64,000 bases of DNA from contig OX388319.1 of NCBI GenBank assembly GCA_947579605.1, positions 124,001 to 188,000 of the forward strand. The letters are read 5' to 3'. A model generated the notes under the pieces. That model did no database searches and had not been told where the DNA came from. It saw only the letters and a program-made list of their open reading frames with translations. The DNA comes from Athripsodes cinereus (Eukaryota > Arthropoda > Insecta > Trichoptera > Leptoceridae). Below are positions 36,984 to 50,335 of the stretch, one piece after another. The translations under genes and the position numbers were made by a program. Position 1 is the first letter of the stretch. Each line of letters starts with the position of its first letter.

Positions 36984-37670
36984 GTGTACCTACGTTTAAT
37001 TCTCATCAAGTACTTGAAAAAGAATTCAATAAGAGTTATGTTTTAGTTTATCCAACATAACAATTTTCCTGCTAAAATGTCAGATACTCACGTAGGTTTA
37101 TATAAATTTTAACGATCGTCTGCCTTTTACTGAACACTCGTATTCAAGAAGCGATCATGAACCAGGTAATTTCCTTTAGATATATGTAAAAATTTGTCAC
37201 AATTGTGTTTGCACGCAGTATGGAGATGTCCCGATCAGGTATTGTTAAGTTCTATATGTGTAGCATATTCGTATAACCATATCCAGTTGAGATAGTTCTT
37301 ACCTTATTTGTCTTGTTGATATTTTGTTATGAATATAATTTACATAGAATATTCCAGTAACTTTTATTCTTCACAATTCTTTGCACTGTACATATGGTTG
37401 GTAGGTATACGAGTATTAACATTTTTCTTTGAATCACTGTGTAGGTAGTAGACATATAGAGACTATGGAAACCATAGTTGGTTGTTACTAATAAACAAAT
37501 ACTTTTAGATATAGAAACCTACCTATAATATTTCAATTATTTTATGCTTATCTGTAAAAAAAATGGGTTTTCGTATTTTTGTCTTGAGAATATATGTACA
37601 TATACCAACAATATTGCTGCAAAACTGGCTTTGAAAATCTTGCAATGACCTAGCTACCTGTAACTACCAT
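36984..37670. other. AT-rich spacer
   Basis: Nothing recognised. Confidence 0.4.
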
Positions 37671-37674
37671 TACA

Positions 37675-38350
37675 CGGTGACAGGAAAATTATTCGAATCA
37701 CAATTATTCGAATGGACAATTCTTCGAAAAAACATTTGTACGACCTAACTTTTTTTCGAATGACAATTATTCGAATGGCAGTTATTCGAATCCACAATTA
37801 TCAGAAAACACAATTGTTCGAATTTTTATACGTTTTATTGATAGCAGCAATTATCCGAAACACAATTCTTCGAATTTTTATTATCAAGACAGATAATATT
37901 GCTCCTATTTTCGGCGAAAAGTGACGTACTTAGCGAAGTTATATTATATAATTCGACTCAGTTTGCAATCGATTTATCTAAATAGTGTCAAACGTTTGGA
38001 AAAATAATTTTAATATATTTATAATTAGGTATGAACGCAATTGCCTCATTTTCATAAGAAACTAAAATAACGTTAAAGTTGGATGAGGTATGGCTGGAGT
38101 TTTATATAAAACGTAATATACCTAATTGCGTCAATATGACCTGCTTCTGAAGATCAAAATAAAATGAATTTAGATTAATATAAAATAATTCGAATAATAG
38201 GATTTTCTAACAAAATGTTAGTCGAACAATTCACTTTCCATTAATTGTAATTAGAATAATTGATAGTCGAACAAATGTTATTCGAAGATTTGTTAATTCG
38301 AATAATTATTTTTTCGAATAATTGTATTTCGAAGAATTTTCATGTAATCC
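37675..38350. mobile_element. ATTCGAA-array element with inverted ends
   Basis: The left end 'gacaggaaaattattcgaat' and right end (other strand) 'tacatgaaaattcttcgaaa' are inverted relatives. Each is followed by many spaced ATTCGAA/TTCGAA units ('acaattattcgaa') over about 180 bp, leaving a unit-poor centre (37900-38180). A short frame at 37712-37924 is made only of these repeats. It is probably a non-autonomous DNA transposon. Exact ends and superfamily are uncertain. Confidence 0.65.
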
Positions 38351-38622
38351 CACTACACCATCTGCCACAAAAGTGGTAGTCATAATTTTAGTAACATTTG
38401 ATAAAAATGCTGGACGTCATCTCTCATCATCAGAGCATGGGAAGCTACAATCGCTGAATGAAGATGGGAAATTTCTGCCTGCTTTTTTGTAGAACAACGA
38501 AAAGTTACATAAATGAGTGGTATACCTAGATCTTTTCTTTCCAATGACATATTGTAACCAACAATAGAAAAACGATATGATTTCTAATGCTTATATAATT
38601 TTTTTATGGTTTGCTACAATAT

Positions 38623-38747
38623 TTGGTTAGTTGGAAGATATCGCTTCTGCGATAAATTCGCCCATTGTACAATATAATTTATTTGTATCACATTATTATA
38701 TAGCTTTGTAAATATGTATTGTGCAATAAAGTTAATTCTTGAACACC
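38623..38747 (+). mobile_element. LINE tail copy (plus orientation)
   Basis: 'ttggttagttggaagatatc', 'ctgcgataaattcgcccatt' and the end 'gtgcaataaagttaattctt'. Same family as 38965-39170, in opposite orientation. Confidence 0.7.
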
Positions 38748-38964
38748 GTTCCTTTTACAAAGAGATCAGAGTGTAAGTATAATAATATAATTACAAGAGG
38801 TGTCTCAGTTAGAGAAGAATTTCTCTTAATCGCGTTAAGTGGTACTAAGTCTTATTAAATGTTCTTCTGAAGTTTAGCAAAATAAATTTTAAACACACAC
38901 CATCACACACTTTTTATCGTTATGTTTTTTCTCTTAACATTTTTTTACAGACGTATCTACCTCA

Positions 38965-39170
38965 AATAAATAATAATAATAAACTTTATTGTACAAAATA
39001 TTTAAACAAAAAGAATGAGATAACAACATGGTATATACAAATATTTTGCACAATTTTTTTATTATTACTGACAATAAGACGATTCTTACAAGGATCATTA
39101 CAGCTCAAGGCCAATGCGATCAATGGGCGAGTTTATCGCAGGGACGCGATATCTTCCAACTAACCCAATA
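38965..39170 (-). mobile_element. LINE tail copy (minus orientation)
   Basis: On the minus strand: 'ttgggttagttggaagatat', 'gcgataaactcgcccattga', 'gctgtaatgatccttgtaag', then 'ttgtacaataaagtttatta' and an ATT-rich tail. Best tail copy in the window; no coding part. Confidence 0.75.
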
Positions 39171-39535
39171 AAGTAAAACAAGATAAATTGAAAACAATGA
39201 TAAAAATTAAAATAATAATAATAAGTCTTTAAAATGATACATAGAAACCAAATTATTAACCATAAATATGTTATACATACCTACTCTTAAAAAATTACTA
39301 AAAAGAATTAAAAATAAATAACTAAATAAATAATTAATATATAAATACAAATAGATACTAAAATAAATACTGTAAATACAATATATGTATACAAATAAAT
39401 AGATACTAAGATACATAGGTACCGTAAATACAGCAATACATATAAGAAAAATAAATAAACAAATAAAAAAAATATATAAATACCTACCTACAATGTAAAT
39501 TAACATTTCTGGAGTAGGTGTAGGTATGTTTTATT
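39171..39535. repeat. Low-complexity AATA/ATAC-rich tract
   Basis: Repeated 'aaataaata' and 'atagatacta' units. A 99-residue open frame on the minus strand (Tyr/Ile/Phe-rich) is a by-product of this composition. Confidence 0.6.
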
Positions 39536-41253
39536 GAAGAATGTATTAAATATATGAATAATTACTTTTAAGTAATGCTTCTTTCAAAGAAATGAAATCT
39601 TCAAACGACAGATCCCTTTAAAATTAAAAAGTATTTACTCGATAGAGTTCTATTGATGTCAGAGGAAGGGAGGAGAGAGGCAGCCATCTACATACTATAG
39701 CATAGTATAGACTGGAGTACATAAGTAATACTGTATATACCTAATACATATGTACCTAATACATATGTACCTAATACATATATACTATGAGAGTATTCGG
39801 AGACATTTTGATTAAAATATTCCGTGAGGCGATAATTCTACAAAAAAATGTCTTCATTAAATGAGACGCAAATCAAAAGCGTATCTATTATAATTTTATA
39901 TCAAAATAAAAAGTACTTATATCTATCTTTATGAATTAATAATGTCAAATTGTAAGAACTAACAAACCCATTAACTGATATTGTTAGACTAATATTTTCG
40001 TAGATCACACATTCTAGGTATATGTTAATTACCTGCAGTGATTTCACTTACCAAGATACGTACTTATTACTCAGCTTGTGGCAGTTGTCTTGATAAGTTA
40101 TATTATATAAGAAGATAGATGGACTTTTGGTTACATATTGTGTAAGTGGAAGAAATCATAACTTTCGTTAATGTTTTAATAGTTTTGGAACATGTTAAAT
40201 GTATTTGGGTTATTAGTAGGCACCTACCTATCTAGTGATTTGTTTGTATACTTACTGTAATGTTTTCATTTGTACACCGTGTGGCGAAAAGGTTGCACAG
40301 TTGTCATTGCAACGTAACTGTAATCAAAATAATTAGTAAGTAAATAAATAATCAGAATTGGAAAAAGCGATACTAACGAGTCCCGTTACTGTAAATATTA
40401 GGCAGGCGAGTTTCCATACAGATATATGCTCCTACTGGAAAGAATTTCTTCGTGTATTTTCCTTGTATGGTATGAGTATCAGAGCCGCTCCTCGGGGCGT
40501 TAAAATTCGATGATAAATTATGAAATATAATGTAGTGAGTCACGTAATGCTCACATAGAAAGCCAGTAGGTGAATAGTCATACACACACACACACCCACA
40601 CATTTATACTGTTGACTACATGTAGGGGAAGTGTGAGTGAGAGTGAGAGAGAGAGAGAGGAAGGAGGGGGTAATATTTTATTAAAAAATCTCATAAAGAA
40701 TCTCCTCTACAAGGGAATTATTCGCTACACATTGTGATGTGAGGGATCTACACTACCTACCAACCAAGGCACAAGCACCTTGCAACGTATATTGTACAGG
40801 GTGTCACATAACTCTACTACTGCAGTATTACCTAAATATAAAAAAGATCAGTTAGGCAGATGTTGATAAGTCTCGTATATACCAAAGGAGTGGTTACAGG
40901 ACTGAAGAATAATCTAAAATTATGCGAGTATTCGGTATTATGTATGGAAAAGTTAGCATGAAATGTCAACTACATATTCTTAAATCACATTTAAATGAAT
41001 CATTTGAATTTTTCTCTTATATAAAATAAAAAAATTAACCTCAAAATAATGAGTACATCTCAAAAAGCAAAATAACATTAAAAAATAATATTGATTACAA
41101 CAAACTTATCTCAGTTAACCGCTGGAAAACAAAATTGAACTACTAAATATATGTTTCTATTGAGTGAATAAGATCTCCCTTGAAGAAATGAAATTATTAA
41201 TTTCCCACGTGTTTATCCCACTGTTTCATTGTGTGAGTATATTACATGATAAT
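39536..41253. other. AT-rich spacer with a short tandem repeat
   Basis: No gene recognised. A 15-bp unit 'tacctaatacatatg' is repeated about three times at 39738-39785. A GA run lies near 40630-40662. Confidence 0.45.
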
Positions 41254-41308
41254 ATCATTGCGTGGAGGAGATTTAATTTATTATATTAAATCTCCTCCAC
41301 GCAATGAT
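41254..41308. repeat. Perfect 24-bp-arm hairpin
   Basis: 'atcattgcgtggaggagatt' plus 'taat' at 41254-41277, exact complement at 41285-41308, 7-base loop. No terminator-like T run follows; eukaryotic context. Confidence 0.75.
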
Positions 41309-44300
41309 TGTTGTTTCCGTACGTCAGAAATTGGCATGAAAACAATAATTTTTTTTTTTTTATTTTATTGTGACAAGTTAATTATAGCCACAAATAACAT
41401 TAATTTAAGTTAAAATTTGTCAAAAAAAATTGGTCAAGATATTAATTTTGAAAAATCATAATTAGAAGTCAGCAGTTTAAAATAATTGAAAATATCAAAT
41501 TAACCTCTTGGTCTAATGGTTGAAAAGTAGAATGGAATAATGTAAATACATCAAAATAATACACTTTTCATATAATAAATTATATTCTACTATTATCGTG
41601 TTCAACGCTTGGAAAAATCATAATTTTCACCCTGTATGACTGAGACTTCGAACCTTTTCATATTCATATTAGATACTGGCTGGATATCCCCGCCTCACCT
41701 ACAAATTACTTTCTCCGCTGGATATAAGTAGGAGACTCCTCCGAGATTGGCTCTGGTTCCCCTGCGCTGGCTGTGTAGGCACTGTATGTATCAGGTAAGT
41801 ACTGTCATTTGAAGTATTATGAGAAGATCCCGGTGAAGAATCCGTGAGAGTTCCTGCTTCCGGAAGCTACTCCATATACATATTTCCTATCTCCTCATCT
41901 CTTTATACAATATCCTTACATACTTAGTACATGTTATATGCATACAGTGTGATGTGAACACTACGCACATAATAATAATATGATTACATCGCCTACTAAA
42001 GCAGATGTCTTCTTACAAAATACGCACGTTACGGGATTCCTCCCTCTTCTCTCTTTAGAGTGACAAATAACCAGGTAGAATATTCCTTTACATTATATTA
42101 AGTACATTCATGTTCACATATGTAACTTACTTTCACTTTCTACGTGCAGTGCTGCAGACAAGACAATGATTACTGAGATATTATAATGCAAAGTTTTCTC
42201 ACGTAAACTGAGAAATATAAATGTATCTACTGATCTCCTATCACATAACCTACATATACAATTATACAATACTAATTATTACTAAAGCAATTATATTTCT
42301 GAGTCTCTCACCCTCTGAATTCTCATCAATTTAATAATGCAATGTACCTACTTACAAATACCTACATATATATACCTAGATTCCTTTGCAGGTAATTAGT
42401 GTTATTAATTTTTTTATAGTATGAATAAAATATTACCACCTTGTTCACAGCGTCTTATTCAATTATTACAGTGGTAGCATATTTCTAGAATATTGCAAAG
42501 CGTTTTTGCATTAAGATCCCAATTATTCGGATCTCCCCTCTTGAGGAGAATGTGTCAGTGATGAATGTATTGAGAATAATAATATAAACCATTAAACATT
42601 TAGCTTAAGAGATTACACGTGATAGCGTTATTAAAAGTTCAAAAGTTAAAAAAGAAAACACTCAAATAAGTCATAATATAAAATAAACATTACTTTAAAT
42701 GTAAAAAAAAACTTAACTCCGCTTTATTGTGTATCATTGTATGAATTTATTATTGTAATAGCCTCGCTGTAGTTGTTCGTGGAAGGGTTAGGGGTTATAG
42801 AGGGGGGAGGGAGATCTGATCTTAAAATAACCTCCCCTTATTTCGCCCACTTGCAGATCGAAGTGGAGTAATCCAATATTTATTATACAACATGGAAAAT
42901 CTTATGTTACACTGTTCACAGTACACAGTACAAAGCTAGAACACATACAGGCATATATATTATATGAGCCATGTATTATAATAATATATATACTCATATA
43001 CCTACCTACAGGCTGACAGGTATACACATATAGTTTGCAAAACAGTGCCGAAACAAGGGTAGAAACAATAGTCTCTTGCACTAGAGCAATGTATGTAGAT
43101 ATATTGCAAATTATAACAAATTATGTAACTGCTGCTAACTAACTATATCGTTGACTAAGCATATGCATACCTACCTACATATATGTTTCCCTCTCCCTAC
43201 ACGTGTTGGTATGTACATAGTCACAATATTGTTGACTTAGCAGGTTTGAGTAGATCGGTAGTACCTTCTCCTGAATAAACGAAAACTGAAATCATATTAC
43301 AGTATATAGGAGATCGACACCTGATGCAGACTTTCTGTTTATCTTAGGACTTATGTAATAGTTTCATATCTCCAAATATCATAACGTTATATTGTATTTC
43401 ATATACATAGACACACAAGCATATTTATACAATGGGACACATAGAAAGTAAACACGCTTATAAGATTCTTCACTCATAATATGAGATTATGTGTGTATAT
43501 GTGTTGTGCGTGTGTGTTGTATTAACCTCATTCCCTTTCCTGTGAAGAATAACAATATGAAAAGGCAAGCATGTTTTTGAAATGTTGGATTTGGGTAACA
43601 CTATGTATGTATGTAGCTATAAGCTATAATATAATATGAATGTAGTCACTTGTTGTAACATACTCTTGTTAAGTTGACACCAGAGAGTTGAATTGGTAGG
43701 AAAAGGTAGTGAACGCTGGAAGTGTGATACTTATTAACAATATTATTTCTAACAGGAAATTCAAGTAGAAGTTTTTCCGAGTTACACCTGACGAAGGATG
43801 TTTTATTAAAGTTTTAATATCAATGTAGTGGTCCCAAGGACCTCACATTTCTCCACAATAGAAGTTTATCCCTCCCTGCTACTCTGTCCACCATCCCCAT
43901 GAACTTGTGTAGGAACTAGCAGCGTAAAGTCAACCAGCTTATCAAACCAACCAATCGCTTACAGTGAAATCACAAAATTTGGATAGAATTTAAGGAAACT
44001 AACCACTAGGGACACACACACACACACACAATAACATCACAACTTGTGGTGTATATGTATATTATACACCATCTACTAAGCATCATACATAACGTTATAC
44101 TATTATTGAATTTTTACTTACTTATTATTCACATTCAATATTCTTACAAGGGTACTTTTGAAAACTTTAACATTTCACAAAGAAAATATTTTCTCTCGAT
44201 TTAAATTCCTCTCTCCATACCTAATACTACATTTGCTAAACTTCCAATATAAGTTTTGGGTTCGTATGAAATACGCTCTCAATTCTTTGACTGCTGAGAT

Positions 44301-47300
44301 TTAAATGGAATTAAAAATAAAAATATTTAAAGCAAGTACATAATACTAGTGCCAATGTTGAGATAAAGTAGATTCATATTAAATTTAGGTATTTATATAT
44401 ATATATTTATGTAAACACATCTTCATAACTATCTCAATATCGGGTGCCTTAACTTGGAACAAAATAAATATTCAAATATATAAGAATATATATTAAATAT
44501 ATTATATTTTTTTGTATGATTTATTTAAGGAAAGATGGAACAGTGGGTACATACTGTTATCTCACTGCAAGGCGAATAAACAGACTAAACAACGTGCTGG
44601 GAATAATAATATTCGTTTTGAAAAAATCATCTAGGTACCTACTTATCCCGACAAACTTCTTAATAATAAGACTCACGAGAGATATAAAAAATGTATCACT
44701 TGTAAAATGAAAATATAAAATAATGTAAATAATCACCGCCTCAAGATACCTACCTGTATATATATACATACAAATAATATTATCATACAAGAGAGGCGCT
44801 CTATTCCCTGGTGCCTGTTGCGATGGCAGATCTATAATAAGCCGATTGCTTCCTGCAAATGGAGGTAAATGGTTTCCAAGGAGTTTTGCTCGCCATGGTA
44901 ACACTAGGCACAGTCAGGCAGGCATTCAGCATCAGGTGGGTACAGCTACATATATATATATATATACCTACCCGCTAGATACTGATTGACAACACCACGA
45001 AAGGAATAGGAAGGGGTGGTTGGGGGAGGGGGGGTCCCACTCTCACTCTCACTCACCCTCACCCCCATCTCTCTCTCTCTAATCCTACCTTCGTTTTAAT
45101 ATTTAAACAAATCACTCACTTTGCAATAAAAGTAAGGCGAACTCAAAACCTGACTGCGGTTCTACTTCCACTTCATATGTATATAATATTATGTATATAT
45201 ACACAGACCGGGTACCTACATACCTACAATATATATCTCCCTCTTTCTCTCCGAATGTTCCCGTCACTCTTCTATAGACAAAACATATAATAATACCTGA
45301 TAAGAACGGCACATGTGATGTTGGAAAAAAAAATCTATTTTAAGTGCTTATTACAATAATTACAAAAATAATCAAACCTTTGCTCATGTTCAATAATAAA
45401 ATTTAACGTCATTTCTTTAATTATACATAGACAAATAGTTTAAACAGTATAATTAATATCGTAAGGAAGTTTTTATTTGAGCTAAACACAATTTTCCGAA
45501 CTTCACATGACCTATTATAAATATACACCGACTGTGTTTACCTACACATAAAACATTTTAATATTCCCGTTCACTTACAGAGGAACTTGTTACCGTTACA
45601 AACTTGAAATGGGTTTATTATGTTCAACAATTCCACTTAACCTCGTAATCAAATTATTGTTTATTTTATTCAGTCAGGATAGTATTTTTTTTTATTTCCT
45701 TTCTTTGTAATGTAATAAAGAAATAAAACATTTAAACAATAAAATAAATTCTAAACTCAATGCGCAATCCATGAAACTAGGTATCTATCGTTACCTGTAA
45801 ATATTTTGTTTAGCAAATCACATCATATTTTAACGTGTCATAGAAATTGCATAAATACAGGAGTTTTTAATCTATGTAAAACCTACTATACAATATCAAT
45901 GTTAAAGTTTGAAATACACTGTTCTTATCTATTTTTGTGAATTTTATCTTTTATCAGATAAAATTTAGAGCATTCAGAAATATTTGGAAAAGACAAAACG
46001 TGACTAAGCCAAGTAGTTCTTCGACGTCCACATTCTTATACCAACGCCTTATCTTTCAGACGTGAAAATTTGGGTTGCTTGAAAAAATCATCGTCTTTAA
46101 AATTAATGTTTTTAATGTTGATATATTTATATTAACAATTGCTTGTTACCAATTTACAGTCACGAAGGAATGAATTCAACAAAAAATGTCTTTCTCATGC
46201 ATTCATCCTTGTCAAGCCATCTAATAAAGCAAAACTAATAACACTTACCTCACTTTGTCTACCTCACAAGGGAAGTGAGAAGATACATGTTTATTACTAT
46301 ACACTTACATTACTGTACACATATTATCCTGTAATTTTTTACCATGAAATAAAAGTTTCCTCAAGTAAGAGCAAACTAACTGTGCTCCTATAATTGTAAT
46401 AAAATTTCCTGTGTTATAAAATTACTAAATTGATTAAATTGTTGAAAAAAAACACACAACGGGTTAAAGTTTTATGTAATAAATTACACAATACTCGAGT
46501 TTAATGTTTCTGAAATGTAGTATAATAATTAGAAAATTAAACTTTCAAGGAGTTTATCCTACCAGTTTATTAATTTAATTTATTTTGTTAACTTTTTTGT
46601 TATTTCATTAAATAATGTGTATACAAACATCACTTGTCTACTTTATTTTATATTCTGGTTTGTCCAAAAACACGTCCATCATCATCATATTATATTTTTT
46701 TGTGAGTTGTGTTTGTGATGGGTGCGGGTGTGGGTGTGGGTGGGTCTGCTGTCTGAATAAGTTAGCATCTTTTTATCATACTAAATTAATGGAAGTAACT
46801 TCATATTTTTTTACCTATTCATCATAATTTTTGCCACAAAATATATACATTATATATTTGTTAAAGTTCAAAATCACATTCTTTATTATTTATATAATAC
46901 ATTGTACTTAAGATACAATTACTAACATATTGTGCCAGCCGGCCAATAAATTTTACAATTTAATTCTCATCTTACCTAATAATATTTTTAATTATTATTT
47001 TATATATTTTTTAACAATCGGATGTTGAAGACTGGATTTCCTTACTACGAGGTGTAGCTGTTGATCATGTTTTTCACTAATAAACTACTCTAGATTAATC
47101 CTAAGATTAAAATTAATCCTAAATCAATTCAACAACCGCTAGTTATATTTTTTAGATTCACAACATCCAACAGCGGTTTAATTCTTATTGTCGTATCACT
47201 TTGCACTCACAAGACAAGCGTATTGCTAATAGTAATAGAATATTTTTAATGTTTTGATGTTTATTACTAACGCAGCTAAATAAATGCAAATATACTTAAA

Positions 47301-47351
47301 ATTAGAAATAAACTTCTAACAAAATAATATTTGTTAAGAATTTAATTTACT
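41309..47351. other. Six-kb desert with GC-richer islands
   Basis: No gene, LINE or SINE recognised in about 6 kb, the longest repeat-poor stretch. Islands: 41690-41880, and 44795-45070, which includes 'gcttcctgcaaatggaggta' and 'ttgctcgccatggtaac'. A (CA)n run lies at 44012-44030. An open frame on the minus strand at 44557-44904 covers the second island (PWRAKLLGNHLPPFAGSNR), but no family is recognised. Confidence 0.4.
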
Positions 47352-47359
47352 AGTACTAT

Positions 47360-48256
47360 ATATATATATTTAGTTACAATCCATTGGATTGGTCTGCAAC
47401 GAGTTTGGTTTTTCTTCTCCATTCCTCCCTATTCTCAGCCAGTCTTTTAAGCTCTACGTATGAGCCACAGTTCATGTCCCTCTTCCGTTGGTCCATATAT
47501 GCGTCTCTTGGTCGGCCTCTGCCATTTGTTCCCTCGGTCTTACCCTCCGCGATGGCGATGAGTAGTCCTGGGTGCCTGATGTTGTGGCCAATCCAGTTAG
47601 CTCGTTGTTGGCTGATTCTCTTAAGGAGTTGCCTTTTTTCGCCTACCCTGGTTAAGACTTCTTCGTTTTCGACGTGCTCCGACCAATGGATCTTAAGCAT
47701 GCGTCTGTAGCACCACATTTCAAAGGCCGCCAACCGTCCGCTTTCACTCTTGCTGATGGTCCATGTCTCACAACCATAAAGCAGAATGCTCCATACAAAG
47801 GCTTTAGTAAGGTTCTTCCTTACGCTTAAGTCGATATTTGGGGATTCCAATATCTTCGATTTTTTGTTGAAGGCAATCCTTGCCTGGTTTATTCTGCTTA
47901 CAATTTCTGCTTTGGAGCGTCCATCCTGGTTTATTCTGCTGCCCAGGTACACGAATTCACTTACTTGTTTGATGCTCACTCCATTTAATGCAATGTTCGC
48001 AGTCGCTTCCTCTCTTCCAACGACCATACATTTTGTTTTTTCTTTATTTATTTTCATGTTGTACTTTGACAACAGTATACTTTCCAATTTTCCTAAAGCT
48101 TCGTTCAGCTCCATCTCGGAGTCTGCGAGCAGTGCTATGTCGTCAGCATATCTTATCATGTCGACCTTTTTCCCATTTATTTTTACTCCTGTCCAGTTCT
48201 TCATTTCTTCTCTCAGTTCATCAATGGCTCGCTGTATATAGCAGTTAAAGAGAGAG
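47360..48256 (-). pseudogene. Non-LTR RT, palm-to-C-terminus, open but 5'-truncated
   Basis: A continuous frame ending at 47374 encodes about 290 residues of a reverse transcriptase. It starts inside the conserved LSPLLFN motif (here SLFNCYIQRAIDE), then carries VKINGKKVDMIRYADDIALL with the catalytic YADD at 48139-48150. Next come KYNMKINKEKTKCM, FVYLGSRI, the Cys/Trp block SILLYGCETWTISKSESG and FEMWCYRRMLKIHWS, and a basic GRGRPRD near the end. The fingers domain and any endonuclease are missing, so it cannot work. Possible 8-bp direct repeats 'agtactat' (47352-47359, 48257-48264) fit this truncation. It is clearly a different lineage from the element at 59007; the pseudogene at 26700 is its close kin. 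The intact frame implies a fairly young copy. Confidence 0.9.
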
Positions 48257-48264
48257 AGTACTAT

Positions 48265-49362
48265 CATAGTTCAAATGTTTTGTCTAAATTAAAATATAGT
48301 AAGTACCATACCTAAAGTTCACTAAAAAAGAGCTGTGGGCGGTAGTACTGTATGTAGTATAAACATAAAACTATTCTTTTCCTTATTGATAAGCATCTAC
48401 TGTTCAAGTGATTTACATGTATTTTTTAATATTCACATAAAAACATTAAAAACACCCCCCAATGTCTCAGATGTGTAAATGGCGTCTCTAAACAGGAATG
48501 AAATGGAAAAAAATGAAAAATCTTGTTATATTATAAAAAAGACATATTTTATTTTCTGTGTTATTACGGAATGCCTTCACATCTGCGTCAAACAAAATAA
48601 TAATATAATATAACTTATATATAAATCGTATTGTCAAACATCTTCGTGAAATTCTCCTAAAATAACATTTATTTAACTTGAGTGACTTGAGCATGGAGCT
48701 TTGTGTAGAAAGGTACCTACCTATACTACCTACATACATAATACCTGTGTATAATAATATTATATAAGTAAGTACTAGATATAACTCTGTGTTTTTTGCT
48801 TCGCTTATTTTTCCGTCATGTCGAGGCAAATGTCTGTCTAACAAACAATAAGCAACTCCTTCTCCCTTCAAAGAGACAGTTGGGTAGCTCTAGGTATACA
48901 CATACAGGTACAGGTACAGGTACGCCACACACCGGTAAAGGGGAAAGTAGATGCTTCTATAGATATACTGTAAGTAGGTATATAATATTATATCGTAATG
49001 GGTTTAAACTTATATGAAGTTCAATAAACGTTATAAGTAGTATATATATATTATATACATTAAGTGATAGCAAAAATACATCATACAATAATAGATTTTG
49101 TCCAGGTATTGTTTGTGGAAATCATTTTCCGCTTAATTTGTTTTTTCAGAACAATGAATCTCGATTATTTACCTATGTACCAATGAAATACTCTAATTGT
49201 CATTATAATCAAAGATTTATTGATATTAAAAGAATAACAGCACTGGCTTGAAATTTGTTTTTTATTTATTTCTCCAAATATTTCTTTACTTCATTAGTAA
49301 AAGATAACCGTAATATACATAATAATGAGACAGAATAATTTGCTAATTTAGAGTTCAAACTA
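48265..49362. other. AT-rich spacer
   Basis: No gene recognised. 'acaggtacaggtacaggtac' (about 48904-48922) is a small tandem run. Confidence 0.4.
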
Positions 49363-49622
49363 CTACTATAATATACCATCACGACATATTCCACAAATGG
49401 TGTAGCCAGCAGACTAGCTGCATATGATAAACATACAAATTTTCCTTACTGTACTAATAAAAAATAACATATAGAGAACAAATTTATTTATTTATTTATT
49501 TATTTAATTTTATAAAGTTATAATTATACCTTAAAAATAACTTATAACAAATAGTAAATTTTATCGCTGAATTAAAGATTTGAAAAGAGCGGGAGATAAA
49601 TTATTTGCTGAGTGCTGCAAAG
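49363..49622 (-). repeat. SINE-like family copy, split by an AT-rich insertion
   Basis: Family blocks 'taccatcacgacatattcca' and 'gtgtagccagcagactagct' at the low end, and 'atcgctgaattaaagatttg' to 'gctgagtgctgcaaag' at the high end. The middle is replaced by a TTTA-repeat-led segment (about 49480-49562) that looks like a small LINE tail in minus orientation. Confidence 0.65.
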
Positions 49623-50199
49623 TAGCCAAATTTGAAAAAAAAAAACTTGTAATTTTGTCTTATTTCGTGAATGCTATGTATGTAAGTAAAAAAATAGATT
49701 AAATAAATCAACAGAAATGAAATATGAAACTAGAATTACTTTACGTAACATCAAATGTTGATACTGTAAATTAAATGGAATATCCCATTCTGTTGTAAGG
49801 TACCTACAGTGTTCTGTACAGTTAGAGATATATTATTATACATAGATAGTTGGGTATACAGACTACATCATACTTTACGGTGAATAATCACTTTACAGAG
49901 ATTTTTTGTTAGAAACAAACCCTAGTATTAATATTAATGAAACCTTACATTGGTATAAACAACCCCACTACATTATACATTCCTACGGACATACCTGCCA
50001 CACATAACAACATTTATTAACCAAACAAAATAATATCCAGAAGATAATTATTTTGACCGAGTAGTTTCCAGAATAGAATACGTCTCCTACTAGGATCTAC
50101 TTACTAAATATATTACAAATTTTCTATTATTCTGGAAAATATATGTTTTTTATGGAAATCTTTACCCTATTCTAAAAAAACTTACTTACCATTAGTACT
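49623..50199. other. AT-rich spacer
   Basis: Nothing recognised. Confidence 0.4.
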
Positions 50200-50335
50200 T
50201 TCAAAGTGACATTATTAATCGCGAACCGGCTTTAAAGAGCTTCCGCTCTCATCATCAGGCTAACGTAAAGTAAGTTTCAGTAACTTTACAAGCGGAAGCT
50301 CTTAAGCCCGGTTCGCGATTAGAAAAGTCACCGCG
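50200..50335 (-). repeat. Hairpin repeat with hammerhead-like block
   Basis: 'taatcgcgaaccggctttaa' and 'ttaagcccggttcgcgatta' form ~40-bp arms. On the minus strand one arm is preceded by 'cctgatgatgagagcggaag', the same block as at 16368. GAGAGC-GGAA-GCTCT can form a tetraloop stem. In this copy the GAAA box has decayed to TAAA. Confidence 0.6.

Noticed and set aside
39207..39506. 99-residue minus-strand frame that looks like a membrane protein
   Set aside because: Arises from AATA/ATAC low-complexity sequence; only Tyr/Ile/Phe/Leu-rich.
44557..44904. 115-residue minus-strand frame over a GC-richer island
   Set aside because: No recognisable domain and half of it is AT-driven; kept only as a note in the island description.
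47384..48248. Plus-strand open frames of 86-151 residues
   Set aside because: Antisense shadows of the RT remnant on the minus strand; no motif of their own.
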